This document shows positions 1 through 9,800 of a stretch of DNA of 64,000 nucleotides, in pieces. The first letter of the stretch is position 1, and the number at the start of each line of letters is the position of its first letter. The stretch is from Aminobacter aganoensis (lineage in GTDB: Bacteria; Pseudomonadota; Alphaproteobacteria; Rhizobiales; Rhizobiaceae), in assembly GCF_014206975.1 (NCBI RefSeq), contig NZ_JACHOU010000001.1, positions 620,001-684,000 on the forward strand. Direction: 5' to 3'. The notes beneath the pieces were generated by a model. The model searched no databases. It was not told the origin of the DNA and saw nothing but the letters and a program-made list of their open reading frames with translations. The position numbers were made by a program, and so were the translations under genes.

Positions 1-639
1 CTTGTCGCGGGTCGTCTTGAGAACGCCCTTCTCTTCCTTGAGCGACGTGAACCCGGTCAGCGGCGCGGAGTACACGCGGCCGGTCTGCGGGCCGGTCTTG
101 ACCTGCTCGCCCTTGCCGGCTTCGAACTGGTCGATGATCTCGCCCAGGCGCTCGGGCGTCAGGTCCTCATAGGTGTCCTTGAAGATCATGACCATCGGTG
201 CGTTCACGCAGGCGCCGAGGCACTCGACCTCTTCCCACGACAGCGTGCCCGCCTCGTTGGTGTGGAACTGGTCGTGATGGATCTTCGAGCGGCAGACATC
301 CATCAGTTCTTCCGAGCCGCGCAGCATGCAGGGCGTGGTGCCGCACACCTGGATATGGGCGCGCGTGCCCACAGGCTTGAGCTGGAACTGCGTGTAGAAG
401 GTCGCGACTTCGAGGGCGCGGATATAGGGCATGCCGAGCATATCGGCGACATGCTCGATGGCAGCCTTCGTCACCCAGCCGTCCTGCTCCTGCGCAAGCA
501 TGAGCAGCGGGATGACGGCCGACTGTTCGCGGCCCTTGGGGTACTTCTTGATCCAGGTCTTGGCCTGCGCCGTGAATGCCTTGTTGAAGGCGAAGGACGC
601 TGGCTGGACGCTGGCTTCTGCGAGACGGCGGACTGACAT
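1..639 (-). CDS. nuoE: NADH-quinone oxidoreductase subunit E (NuoE), 3' end outside the window
   Basis: This is the 24-kDa thioredoxin-like subunit of respiratory complex I. It carries the N1a [2Fe-2S] cluster in the NADH-oxidising arm on the cytoplasmic side. Reading the minus strand from the ATG at 639 gives 213 residues and no stop before the window edge, so the C-terminus is missing. The four cluster ligands are visible as Cys99 and Cys104 (CGTTPC) and Cys140 and Cys144 (CLGAC). The ATG directly follows the nuoD stop (640-642), so the two are translationally coupled. The protein already exceeds the short NuoE form and has a charged C-terminal tail, as is common in rhizobia. nuoF is expected just beyond the edge. 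Confidence 0.95.
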   Translation of the reverse strand, partial: MSVRRLAEASVQPASFAFNKAFTAQAKTWIKKYPKGREQSAVIPLLMLAQEQDGWVTKAAIEHVADMLGMPYIRALEVATFYTQFQLKPVGTRAHIQVCGTTPCMLRGSEELMDVCRSKIHHDQFHTNEAGTLSWEEVECLGACVNAPMVMIFKDTYEDLTPERLGEIIDQFEAGKGEQVKTGPQTGRVYSAPLTGFTSLKEEKGVLKTTRDK

Positions 640-1830
640 TTAGCGGTCGACCTCACCAAACACGATGTCGAGGGAGCCGAGAACGGCCGAGATATCCGCG
701 AGCATGTGGCCGCGGCACAGGAAATCCATCGCCTGGAGATGGGCGAAACCCGGTGCGCGCAGCTTGCAGCGGTATGGTTTGTTGGTGCCGTCGGAGACAA
801 GGAACACGCCGAACTCGCCCTTCGGCGCTTCGACGGCCGCATAGACTTCGCCGGCGGGCACGCGGTAGCCTTCGGTGTAGAGCTTGAAGTGATGGATCAG
901 CGATTCCATCGACCGCTTCATCGCCTGGCGCTTCGGCGGAACCACCTTGCCGTCCATGTTGGACACCGGGCCGGTGCTTTCCTTGCCGAGCAGCAGATCG
1001 ACGCACTGGCGCATGATGCTCGCCGACTGGCGCATCTCTTCCATGCGGATGAGGTAGCGGTCGTAGCAGTCGCCGTTCTTGCCGATCGGAATGTCGAAAT
1101 CCATCTCCGAGTAGCACTCGTAGGGCTGGCTCTTGCGCAGGTCCCAGGCAGCGCCCGAACCGCGCACCATCACGCCCGAGAAGCCCCAGGCCCAGGCGTC
1201 GTCGAGCGACACCACGCCGATGTCGACGTTGCGCTGCTTGAAGATGCGGTTGGGGGTCAGCAGGTCGTCGAGGTTCTTCACCGTCTGCAGGAACGGATCG
1301 ATCCATTTGCCGATGTCTTCGACCAGCTTCTGCGGCAGGTCCTGATGGACGCCGCCCGGACGGAAGTAGGCTGCGTGCATGCGCGCGCCGCAGGCCCGCT
1401 CATAAAACACCATCAGCTTTTCGCGCTCTTCGAAGCCCCACAGCGGCGGGGTCAGCGCGCCGACGTCCATCGCCTGCGTCGTGACGTTGAGCAGATGCGA
1501 CAGGATGCGGCCGATCTCGGAAAACAGCACGCGGATGATCTGGCCGCGCTTCGGCACCTCGATGCCGAGCAGGCGCTCGACCGCGAGAGCAAAAGCGTGC
1601 TCCTGGTTCATCGGCGCGACATAGTCGAGCCGGTCGAAATAGGGCACGGCCTGCAGGTAGGTCTTCTGCTCGATCAGCTTTTCGGTGCCGCGGTGCAAAA
1701 GGCCGATATGCGGATCGACGCGATCGACGACTTCGCCGTCGAGCTCGAGCACCAGGCGCAGCACGCCGTGCGCTGCCGGGTGCTGCGGACCGAAGTTGAT
1801 GTTGAAGTTGCGGACGGAGGTTTCAGCCAT
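640..1830 (-). CDS. nuoD: NADH-quinone oxidoreductase subunit D (NuoD, 49-kDa)
   Basis: The 49-kDa subunit of complex I forms the quinone-reducing site together with NuoB and derives from the large subunit of NiFe hydrogenases. The 396-residue product is the full usual length. It begins [20 protein letters not shown], with the [10 protein letters not shown] signature that contains the quinone-site His. It ends with the typical DIVFGEVDR tail. It lies between nuoC (9 bp upstream) and nuoE (immediately downstream). The hydrogenase-type Cys ligands are absent, as is normal for NuoD. Nothing in the sequence suggests a defect. Confidence 0.97.
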   Translation of the reverse strand: MAETSVRNFNINFGPQHPAAHGVLRLVLELDGEVVDRVDPHIGLLHRGTEKLIEQKTYLQAVPYFDRLDYVAPMNQEHAFALAVERLLGIEVPKRGQIIRVLFSEIGRILSHLLNVTTQAMDVGALTPPLWGFEEREKLMVFYERACGARMHAAYFRPGGVHQDLPQKLVEDIGKWIDPFLQTVKNLDDLLTPNRIFKQRNVDIGVVSLDDAWAWGFSGVMVRGSGAAWDLRKSQPYECYSEMDFDIPIGKNGDCYDRYLIRMEEMRQSASIMRQCVDLLLGKESTGPVSNMDGKVVPPKRQAMKRSMESLIHHFKLYTEGYRVPAGEVYAAVEAPKGEFGVFLVSDGTNKPYRCKLRAPGFAHLQAMDFLCRGHMLADISAVLGSLDIVFGEVDR

Positions 1831-1839
1831 GTCGCCGCC

Positions 1840-2445
1840 TCAATTCGTCTTGGCTTTTTCGTCGCCCGGCAGCACGTATTCGGTGCCTTCCCAGGGAGAC
1901 AAAAAGTCGAAATTGCGGAATTCCTGCTTGAGCTCGACCGGCTCGTAAACGACGCGCTTCTGCTCGTCGTCGTAGCGAACCTCGACGAAACCGGTGAGCG
2001 GGAAGTCCTTGCGCAACGGATGGCCCTCGAAACCGTAGTCGGTCAGCAGGCGGCGCAGGTCGGGATGGCCGGAAAACAGGATGCCGTACATGTCGTAGGC
2101 TTCGCGCTCGAACCAGTCGGCGCCGGGAAATACCGACGTGATCGACGGCACCGGCGTGTCTTCGTCCGTGCTGACCTTGACGCGGATGCGCAGATTCTGG
2201 CGCGGCGACATCAGGTGATAGACGACGTCGAAACGCTTGCGGCGCTGCGGATAGTCGACACCGGCGGCATCGATGAATGAGACGAACTGGCACTGCACGT
2301 CCGAGCGCAAGAAGGTCATCACGTCGACGATGTCGGCTGCCTTCACCGTCAGCGTCAGTTCGCCATAGGCGACAACGCTTTCTTCGATGTCCGCATCGAG
2401 CTTTTCCGCAATGTAGGCGGCAAGGTCGTTCAAGGCTTCACTCAT
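1840..2445 (-). CDS. nuoC: NADH-quinone oxidoreductase subunit C (NuoC, 30-kDa)
   Basis: This is the 30-kDa peripheral-arm subunit of complex I, 201 residues from the ATG at 2445 ([12 protein letters not shown]). The frame stays open upstream to 2625, but that part overlaps nuoB and does not look like NuoC. The family signature is present in the second half: [12 protein letters not shown], then [14 protein letters not shown] and [10 protein letters not shown]. It is a separate protein rather than a NuoCD fusion. Its start lies 5 bp after the end of nuoB and its stop 9 bp before nuoD, consistent with one polycistronic mRNA. Confidence 0.96.
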   Translation of the reverse strand: MSEALNDLAAYIAEKLDADIEESVVAYGELTLTVKAADIVDVMTFLRSDVQCQFVSFIDAAGVDYPQRRKRFDVVYHLMSPRQNLRIRVKVSTDEDTPVPSITSVFPGADWFEREAYDMYGILFSGHPDLRRLLTDYGFEGHPLRKDFPLTGFVEVRYDDEQKRVVYEPVELKQEFRNFDFLSPWEGTEYVLPGDEKAKTN

Positions 2446-2450
2446 CTGGA

Positions 2451-3032
2451 TCACCGCTCGATCGTGCCGGTGCGGCGGATCTTCTTCTGGAGAAGAAGGA
2501 TGCCGTAGAGAAGTGCTTCGGCGGTCGGAGGGCAGCCGGGCACGTAGATGTCGACGGGCACGACGCGATCGCAGCCGCGCACCACCGAATAGGAATAATG
2601 GTAGTAGCCGCCGCCATTGGCGCACGAGCCCATCGAGATGACGTAGCGCGGCTCCGGCATCTGGTCGTAGACCTTGCGCAGCGCAGGCGCCATCTTGTTG
2701 GTCAGCGTGCCGGCAACGATCATCACGTCCGACTGGCGCGGAGAAGCGCGCGGCGCGATGCCGAAGCGTTCGGCGTCATAACGCGGCATCGAGATGTGCA
2801 TCATCTCGACGGCGCAGCAGGCCAGGCCGAAGGTCATCCACATCAGCGAGCCGGTGCGCGCCCAGGTGATCAGCGCCTCGGACGAGGTGACGATGAAGCC
2901 CTTGTCCGAAAGCTCGCTGTTCAGCTCGCCGAAAAAGGCGTCGTCGGAACCGATGAGCTTGCCGGTGTTGGGATCGATGATGCCTTTCGGCTTCGGCGCG
3001 ATCAGGGTGCCGGAGGCGTCGTTCAATCCCAT
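2451..3032 (-). CDS. nuoB: NADH-quinone oxidoreductase subunit B (NuoB, PSST)
   Basis: This subunit holds [4Fe-4S] cluster N2, the last electron carrier before quinone. The ATG at 3032 gives 193 residues starting [10 protein letters not shown]. The expected ligands are visible: the Cys72-Cys73 pair in [10 protein letters not shown], Cys137 in [10 protein letters not shown] and Cys167 in [11 protein letters not shown]. The gene overlaps the 3' end of nuoA by 10 bp, which argues for coupling. A longer upstream extension of the same frame is only the antisense or out-of-frame shadow of nuoA. Confidence 0.96.
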   Translation of the reverse strand: MGLNDASGTLIAPKPKGIIDPNTGKLIGSDDAFFGELNSELSDKGFIVTSSEALITWARTGSLMWMTFGLACCAVEMMHISMPRYDAERFGIAPRASPRQSDVMIVAGTLTNKMAPALRKVYDQMPEPRYVISMGSCANGGGYYHYSYSVVRGCDRVVPVDIYVPGCPPTAEALLYGILLLQKKIRRTGTIER

Positions 3033-3388
3033 TCCAGCGCTCCCTTTTTCCACTCGTAGATAAAGCCGATGGTCAGCACGGCCAGGAAGATCATCATCGA
3101 CCAGAAGCCGAGCATTCCGATCTCGCCGAAGGACACTGCCCACGGGAACAGGAACGCCACTTCGAGATCGAAGATGATGAACAGGATGGAGACCAGGTAG
3201 AAGCGAATGTCGAACTTCATGCGGGCATCGTCGAACGAGTTGAAGCCGCACTCGTAGGCAGAAAGCTTCTCCGGATCCGGATTTCGGTAGGCGACAAGGA
3301 AGGGCGCCACGATAAGGGCGATGCCGACGAGTAGCGCCACACCGATGAAGATGACGATGGGCAGATACGAACTCAGGAGAGCGTTCAT
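3023..3388 (-). CDS. nuoA: NADH-quinone oxidoreductase subunit A (NuoA)
   Basis: NuoA is a small membrane subunit of complex I at the junction of the peripheral and membrane arms. The 121-residue protein has three hydrophobic segments (about residues 7-31, 63-83 and 91-110). The conserved loop [20 protein letters not shown] lies between the first two and contains the Cys whose exposure is state-dependent in family members. It is the first gene of the nuo operon. The next gene upstream (ycaQ-like) is divergent. Confidence 0.96.
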   Translation of the reverse strand: MNALLSSYLPIVIFIGVALLVGIALIVAPFLVAYRNPDPEKLSAYECGFNSFDDARMKFDIRFYLVSILFIIFDLEVAFLFPWAVSFGEIGMLGFWSMMIFLAVLTIGFIYEWKKGALEWD

Positions 3389-3731
3389 GCTGCGAATTCC
3401 GTTGGTGGCCTATCCACCCAGATTTACAGCACGGGGTCCGTTTCCGGAAGCGCGACGAATTCTCGCCGGCCCTGACGAAACGGTCGTGCTGCAATGCGGC
3501 GACGGTTAGCGCAGCCGGTCGGGCGAAGCAAGCCCAACCTTGTCCAAAACGGGGCAAACCCCACCGCTGGACCAAAATCCTGCGCGTGTGGCTCCTGTTT
3601 GATTTCCTTCGTCTTTTACTCAACTTTATATTCCTGACAAGCCTGGAACCGCACTCCTGCTAGCATTTGCAGCAAAGGCCGATTCTGGTGCCCTTGCGTC
3701 ACTCATCCGGAGACTGCGATAGCTTGCCGCA
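3389..3731. other. intergenic region between divergent nuoA and ycaQ
   Basis: These 343 bp separate two divergent genes and hold no convincing ORF. The stretch 3600-3660 is noticeably AT-richer than its surroundings and contains the best promoter candidate for nuo. A short GC-rich hairpin lies near 3515-3540. No clear promoter was recognised for the plus-strand gene. Confidence 0.6.
3613..3641 (-). promoter_or_regulatory. putative nuo operon promoter
   Basis: On the minus strand a CTTGTC -35 (3636-3641) is followed after 17 bp by TAAAAG (3613-3618). The -35 matches the rhizobial housekeeping consensus CTTGAC at five of six positions; the -10 is only a partial match. It would give an untranslated leader of about 220 nt before nuoA. 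It is the best hexamer pair in the AT-rich patch, but this is pattern matching only. Confidence 0.35.
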
Positions 3732-4958
3732 ATGAAGGAAAAACTCTCGCTTCCCACCGCCCGCCGCATCGCACTCGCGGCCCAGGGCTTCGCCGATCCG
3801 CGCCCGTCCGGCGCGGTCACTCGACGTCACCTGCAGCGCGTGCTCGGCCGCACCGGCCTGCTGCAGATCGACTCGGTCAGCGCCGTCGTGCGCGCCCACT
3901 ACATGCCGCTCTATTCGCGCCTCGGCCCCTACCCCATGGCGCTGCTCGACGACGCCATGCAGCCGAAAAAGCGCATGCTCTTCGAATACTGGGCGCATGA
4001 AGCCTCGCTGCTGCCGCTGGAGACCTTTCCGCTGCTGCGCTGGCGCATGGAGCGGGCGGACACCGAGATGTATTCGGGGCTGGCGAAGTTCGGCCGCGAG
4101 CAGGCTCCTTACATAGAAGGGATCTATCGCCAGGTGGTCGACCGCGGCCCGATCGCCGCCTCGGACATCGAGGGCGCCAAGGGTTCGGGCGGCTGGTGGG
4201 GCTGGAGCCTTGAGAAACGCGCCTTCGAATGGCTGTTCTGGGCCGGCCGCATCACCACCCATTCCCGCCGCGGCTTCGAGCGTCTCTACGACTTGCCCGA
4301 GCGCGTGCTGCCGGCTGACATCTACAACAGCCCTGCTCTGCGGGCCGAAGATGCCCATCGCGAACTGTTGCGAATCTCCGCTCAGGCCCATGGCGTCGCG
4401 ACCGGCACCTGCCTGCGCGACTATTTCCGCCTGTCGCCGGACGACATGAAGGGCCGGCTCGAAGAGCTGGTCGAGATGGGCGAACTGATTCCCGTGCGCG
4501 TCGAAGGCTGGAACAGGCAGGCCTATCTGCATGCCGAGGCCCGCATCCCTCGAAAAGTGCAAGCACGCGCCCTGCTCGCGCCCTTCGACCCGCTGGTGTT
4601 CGAGCGCACCCGCGCCGAGCAATTGTTCGACTTCCGCTACCGCATCGAGATCTACACGCCAGCGGACAAGCGCCAGTACGGCTACTACGTCCTGCCCTTC
4701 CTGCTTGGCGAACGCATCGTCGCCCGCATCGACCTCAAAGCCGACCGCCCGGCCGGCGTGCTGCGCGTCCATGCCGCCTATGCCGAGCCCTGCGCGCCCC
4801 CGGAAACAGCAGCCCAGCTCTTTGAAGAACTCAAGCAGATGCGCGACTGGCTCGGCCTCGAACGCATCGAGGTCACCCCCGCCGGCGACCTCGGCCCGGC
4901 GCTGAGCGACATTGTTGGTCGCTCCATTGCGTTGACTCCACCCCACGCGAAAGCCTAA
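3732..4958 (+). CDS. YcaQ/AlkX-type winged-helix DNA glycosylase
   Basis: This belongs to the HTH_42 (DUF1006) family, whose E. coli member YcaQ is a glycosylase that unhooks DNA interstrand crosslinks. The 408-residue length is normal. The catalytic Q-x-D signature appears as Gln45-Ile46-Asp47 in LLQIDSVSAV, followed by the conserved RAHYMPLYSRLGPY and the EYWAHEASLLP block near residues 90-100. WWGWSLEKRAFEWLFW around 155-170 is also typical. It is a single gene, divergent from nuo. The next transcription unit (cob) starts at its stop codon, so a cob promoter overlaps its last codons. The repair role is inferred from the family. Confidence 0.85.
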   Translation: MKEKLSLPTARRIALAAQGFADPRPSGAVTRRHLQRVLGRTGLLQIDSVSAVVRAHYMPLYSRLGPYPMALLDDAMQPKKRMLFEYWAHEASLLPLETFPLLRWRMERADTEMYSGLAKFGREQAPYIEGIYRQVVDRGPIAASDIEGAKGSGGWWGWSLEKRAFEWLFWAGRITTHSRRGFERLYDLPERVLPADIYNSPALRAEDAHRELLRISAQAHGVATGTCLRDYFRLSPDDMKGRLEELVEMGELIPVRVEGWNRQAYLHAEARIPRKVQARALLAPFDPLVFERTRAEQLFDFRYRIEIYTPADKRQYGYYVLPFLLGERIVARIDLKADRPAGVLRVHAAYAEPCAPPETAAQLFEELKQMRDWLGLERIEVTPAGDLGPALSDIVGRSIALTPPHAKA

Positions 4959-4960
4959 AT
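4931..4960 (+). promoter_or_regulatory. putative promoter of the riboswitch-controlled cob operon
   Basis: GTTGAC (4931-4936) and CTAAAT (4955-4960) are 18 bp apart and resemble the rhizobial consensus CTTGAC/CTATAT. The predicted start near 4967 falls at the first base of the riboswitch P1 stem (4969). The promoter therefore lies within the last codons and stop of the ycaQ-like gene, because there is no free intergenic space before the riboswitch. Confidence 0.5.
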
Positions 4961-4968
4961 CGCCCACA

Positions 4969-5141
4969 GACGGTCCTTCGCCCGCAACGGCGGGGGCTAA
5001 GAGGGAATGCGGTGCGGCGCATATGCGCCAAAACCGCGGCTGTCCCCGCAACTGTGAGCGAAGAGCCAGACCCGAAGACCACTGGGATTTCCCGGGAAGG
5101 CGGGCGAAGGCGACGATCCGCAAGCCAGGAGACCTGCCGTC
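4969..5141 (+). ncRNA. cobalamin (adenosylcobalamin-type) riboswitch
   Basis: The leader shows the hallmarks of the cobalamin aptamer in order. P1 is closed by GACGG (4969-4973) and CCGTC (5137-5141). GAGGGAATGCGGTGCG lies from 5001. The core CTGTCCCCGCAACTGTGAGC follows (5040-5059), then CCACTGGGATTTCCCGGG (from 5079), and the B12 box AGCCAGGAGACCTGCC (5123-5138). The first candidate ATG is at 5169, 28 nt after P1. Control by sequestering the translation start is therefore plausible, and no separate U-tract terminator is visible before it. High B12 should switch off the DUF1636-cobW-cobN-cobG-cobH-cobI-cobJ unit. Confidence 0.95.
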
Positions 5142-5168
5142 GCAGACATTGATCCGATCGCCTGGCGG

Positions 5169-5626
5169 GTGCCCCGGGCAGGGAGCCTGGATTTGGACTT
5201 CGACGACAACCTTCCGGTCGGTACTTCTGACGCATCCGGCGATGCAGCAGGCGTGCGCGCCTGCGACGTGACCATCCTCGTGTGCTCCTCCTGCCGTGAC
5301 GAAACCGGTTCGGACGCCCATCCCCGCGCCGGAGAAAGACTTGCCGAATCCGCCCGTCGGGCAGCAGTCGGCCAAGGCGTCACCGTCCGCACCGTCGAAT
5401 GCCTCGGCAATTGCAAGCGCCGCCTGAGTGCCGCCCTGCTCCGAGACGGCGCATGGAGCTACGTGTTCGGCGATCTCAACGTTTCCTCCGGCGAAGACCT
5501 CGTCACCGGCGCACAACTGTTCAGCACCTCCACCGACGGCCTGATCCCCTGGCGCGGCCGTCCCGACAGCCTCAAGCGCGGCCTCGTCGCGCGCATCCCT
5601 CCGCTTGCTCTCATCAAGGAAGACAA

Positions 5627-5630
<4 letters not shown>
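5169..5630 (+). CDS. DUF1636 family metal-binding-like protein, first gene of the cob operon
   Basis: This 153-residue protein belongs to DUF1636, an uncharacterised family recurrently found beside cobW in rhizobia (from memory). It has a CxxC pair (VCSSCRDETG) and a CxxxC pair (CLGNCKRR). That spacing is reminiscent of thioredoxin-like [2Fe-2S] ferredoxins, so a cluster or metal-binding role is inferred. It is the first ORF after the cobalamin riboswitch, and its TGA overlaps the cobW ATG. The start is uncertain: the ATG at 5169 gives about 30 unconserved residues before the core. Confidence 0.8.
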
Positions 5631-6664
<1,034 letters not shown>

Positions 6665-6668
6665 AACG

Positions 6669-6801
6669 ATGTCCCCTCACCCGACCTCCGCTGCGCTCGG
6701 TCGACCTCTCTCCAAACTGGAGCGGAGATCGCCGACGTCAGCGCGTGCCTCATCTCCCTGCCGGGGAGAAGGTCGCCCGAAGGGCTGGATGAGGGGGACA
6801 T
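6669..6801. repeat. mosaic palindromic element copy 1 (cobW-cobN intergenic)
   Basis: About 133 bp are bounded by inverted ends ATGTCCCCTCA (6669-6679) and TGAGGGGGACAT (6790-6801). It fills nearly all of the cobW-cobN gap and contains internal CG-rich arms including TCTCCCTGCCGGGGAGAAGG. It shares the CCCCTCA/TGAGGGG borders and the CTCCCCG/CGGGGAG core with the four other copies in this cluster. It resembles the intergenic mosaic elements (RIME-like) of Rhizobiales. Confidence 0.8.
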
Positions 6802-6829
6802 TTCGCGCGACCTCAAGCGAGGCGAGCTG

Positions 6830-9800
6830 ATGCACATCCTCACCACCACCTCCGCCTCGCTCGACGACCTCATCGAGCCTGTGGACCTCGGGCAGAAGCC
6901 TGCGGATGTGGTGGCGCTGTCCTTCACCGACAGCGATCTGGCAGGCCTCGCCAACGCCTGGAAGGCGGGTGCAGCAAACCTGCCGTCGATGCGGCTCGCC
7001 AGCCTGCGCGACCTCCGGCACCCGATGTCGGTCGACCTGTGGATCGACAGCGTGGCTGCCCACGCCAGGGTCATCCTCGTCCGTATCCTCGGTGGTCACG
7101 ACTGGTGGCGCTACGGCTGCGACCAGCTTGCTGCGGTGGCTCGCGAAAGAGGCATCGCGCTGGCGCTGCTGCCCGGCGAAAGCCATGACGAGGATCTCAG
7201 GCTGATCGAAGCATCGACGCTACCACGCGCCGAACTCGATGCCCTGCTCGGTTACTTCCGCGAGGGCGGCCCGGAGAACATGAAGGCGCTGGTCGCGCGG
7301 CTGGCTGGGCTGGCAGGTGACAAGAGCATCATCGTAGCACCTGTGGCGGTGCCGAAAGCGGGGTTTTATGATCCGGAGCGGGGCGTGATTGAAGCCCCCT
7401 TCTCCCCGTTCACGGGGAGAAGGTCCCGGCAGGGGGATGAGGGGCAAGCACCGACCTCTGGCAGCCTTGCGCAGCCCCTCAACCGCCCCTTCGGGGCACC
7501 TTCTCCCCGTGAACGGGGAGAAGGAAACGTCATCCCCATCCTCTTCTACCGTTCAATGCTGCTCGCCGCAGACGTCGCCCCCATCGACGCGCTGGTCGAA
7601 GCACTCAGGACCCAAGGCCTCCGCCCCGTCCCGATCTTCGTCTCCAGCCTCAAGGACAAGGCCTCCCTCGCCTTCATCGAGGCCGCGCTGACGCAACTTG
7701 CTCCGGCAGCCATCGTCACCGCCACCGCTTTCGCAGCAGGCGCCGAGCCCGGCGCGGAAACGCTGTTCGACCGCGCCGGCGTGCCGGTGTTTCAGGTCAT
7801 CGTCGCCACCACCCGCCGCGAAGCGTGGGAAGGCAGCCCGCGTGGCCTCGCGCCCGCCGACCTTGCCATGCATGTGGTGATGCCCGAGCTCGACGGCCGC
7901 ATCCTCGCCGGTGCCATCTCCTTCAAGGCCGAGAGCGAGGTCGACCCCGCGCTCGGCTTCCGCGCCTTTGCCAACCGGCCCGAACCCGACCGCGTCGACC
8001 AGGTCGCCCGCCGCATCGCCGCGCATCTCAGGCTGCGCGAGACGCGGCCCGAAAACCGCAAGCTCGTGATCCTCATCCCCGACTACCCCAGCGCCCCTGG
8101 CCGGACGGGTTATGCCGTCGGCCTCGACGTTCCGAACAGCGTGCTCGCAATGCTGCACGACCTGAAGGACGCGGGCTATGCGGTTGAAGGGATTCCGGAA
8201 TCACCGCGCGCACTGCTCGACCTGATCGAGGCAGGTGGGCATGGGCTGGCGCTGAATGACTATCTCGCGCTTTCCGCCGATCTGCCCACAGATGCAAGAA
8301 ATGCGGTTGAGGCGGCGTGGGGAGAAGCAGCGCAGGAAGCTGTAATTGCGCTTTCGCGCCGCCCCTCATCCTCTGCCGGACCATCTCCCCGTCAGGACGG
8401 GGAGATGGAAGTCCGCCGCAACGCCAGCGCCAACGAAGACAGCCTCAACGCTTACGCCCCCCTCTCCCCGACCTTACGGGGAGAGGGTAAGGGTGAGGGG
8501 CAGCTCAACCTTTGCGAGGAGCAACGCCATTTCCCCTTCCGCGCTGCAACCTTCGGCAATGTCACCGTAGCCCTCGCCCCCGACCGTGGCCGCTCTGCCG
8601 ATCGCCGCGCCGATTACCACGACCCGACGCTGCCGCCCCGCCATGCCTTGCTCGCCTTCGGCTTCTGGCTGCAGAAGTCGCTCGGCATCCATGCCATCGT
8701 CCATGTCGGCGCCCATGGCACGCTCGAATGGCTGCCCGGCAAGGCGGTGGCGCTGAGCCAAAACTGCTTCCCCGAGATCGTCACCGGCTCGCTGCCGGTG
8801 GTCTATCCCTTCATCGTCTCCAATCCCGGCGAGGCAGCCCAGGCCAAGCGCCGCATCGCGGCCGTGACGCTTGGCCACCTGCCGCCGCCGCTCGCCAGCG
8901 CCGGGCTGGATGAAAACCAGCACAAGCTCGAGCGGCTGGTCGACGAATACGCCCAGGCCGACGGCCTCGACCGCCGCCGCCGCGACCGGCTCGCGAAGCT
9001 GATCGTCGAGACGGCGTCGCAGACCGGCCTTGCCGCCGAGGCCGGCGTCGCCAACACCGACGCGCCCGACGAAGCGCTGCGCCGCATCGATTCCTGGCTC
9101 TGCGACCTCAAGGATTTCGCCATCAAGGACGGCCTGCACGTCTATGGCCGCGCCGAAGAGAACGAGCCGGACCCAGCGCGCCGCGCCAGCGCCGAGGCCG
9201 AGCGGAAAAACCTGATCGCCGCACTCGACGGCCGCCACGTCAATGCCGGTCCCTCGGGCGCCCCTGCCCGCGGTCGCACCGACGTGTTGCCCACCGGGCG
9301 CAACCTGTTCACCTCGGATCCGCGCACAATGCCGACGCCGACCGCTTTCGACCTCGGCAAGATGGCCTCCGACGAGATCATGCGCAGCTACCTGCAGAGC
9401 CACGGCGAATGGCCGCGCGCGCTGGTCATCGATCTTTGGGGCAGCGCGTCGCTGCGCACCGGCGGCGAGGAAATCGCGCAGGGCCTGGCGCTAATGGGCT
9501 GCCGGCCGCAATGGGATGCCGCGACCGGCCGCGTCACCGGCATCGAGGTGCTGCCGCCGGCAGCGCTCGGCCGCCCGCGCGTCGACGTCACCTGGCGCAT
9601 CTCCGGCCTGTTCCGCGACATGTTCCCGACCCAGATCGCGCTGGTCGATGCCGCTGCCCGTGCTGTTGCCACCCGCGACGAGGACGACCATGACAACCCG
9701 CTCGCCGCCAGCACCCGCGCCGCAGGCAAGGTCGAGCCGCGCATTTTCGGCTCCTCCCCCGGCACCTATGGCGCTGGCCTCGAAGACCTTTTGTCCAGCG

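Noticed and set aside
706-2280. Long plus-strand open frame of 524 codons across nuoD/nuoC
   Set aside because: It is the antisense shadow of well-supported complex I genes in GC-rich DNA; it has no ribosome-binding site or recognisable domain.
3699-5516. Minus-strand open frame of 605 codons
   Set aside because: It lies antisense to the ycaQ-like gene, the riboswitch and DUF1636. Its composition is typical of shadow frames.
7398-7524. Hairpins in cobN as transcription terminators
   Set aside because: No T-run follows either hairpin and they lie inside a translated frame, where ribosomes would prevent termination.
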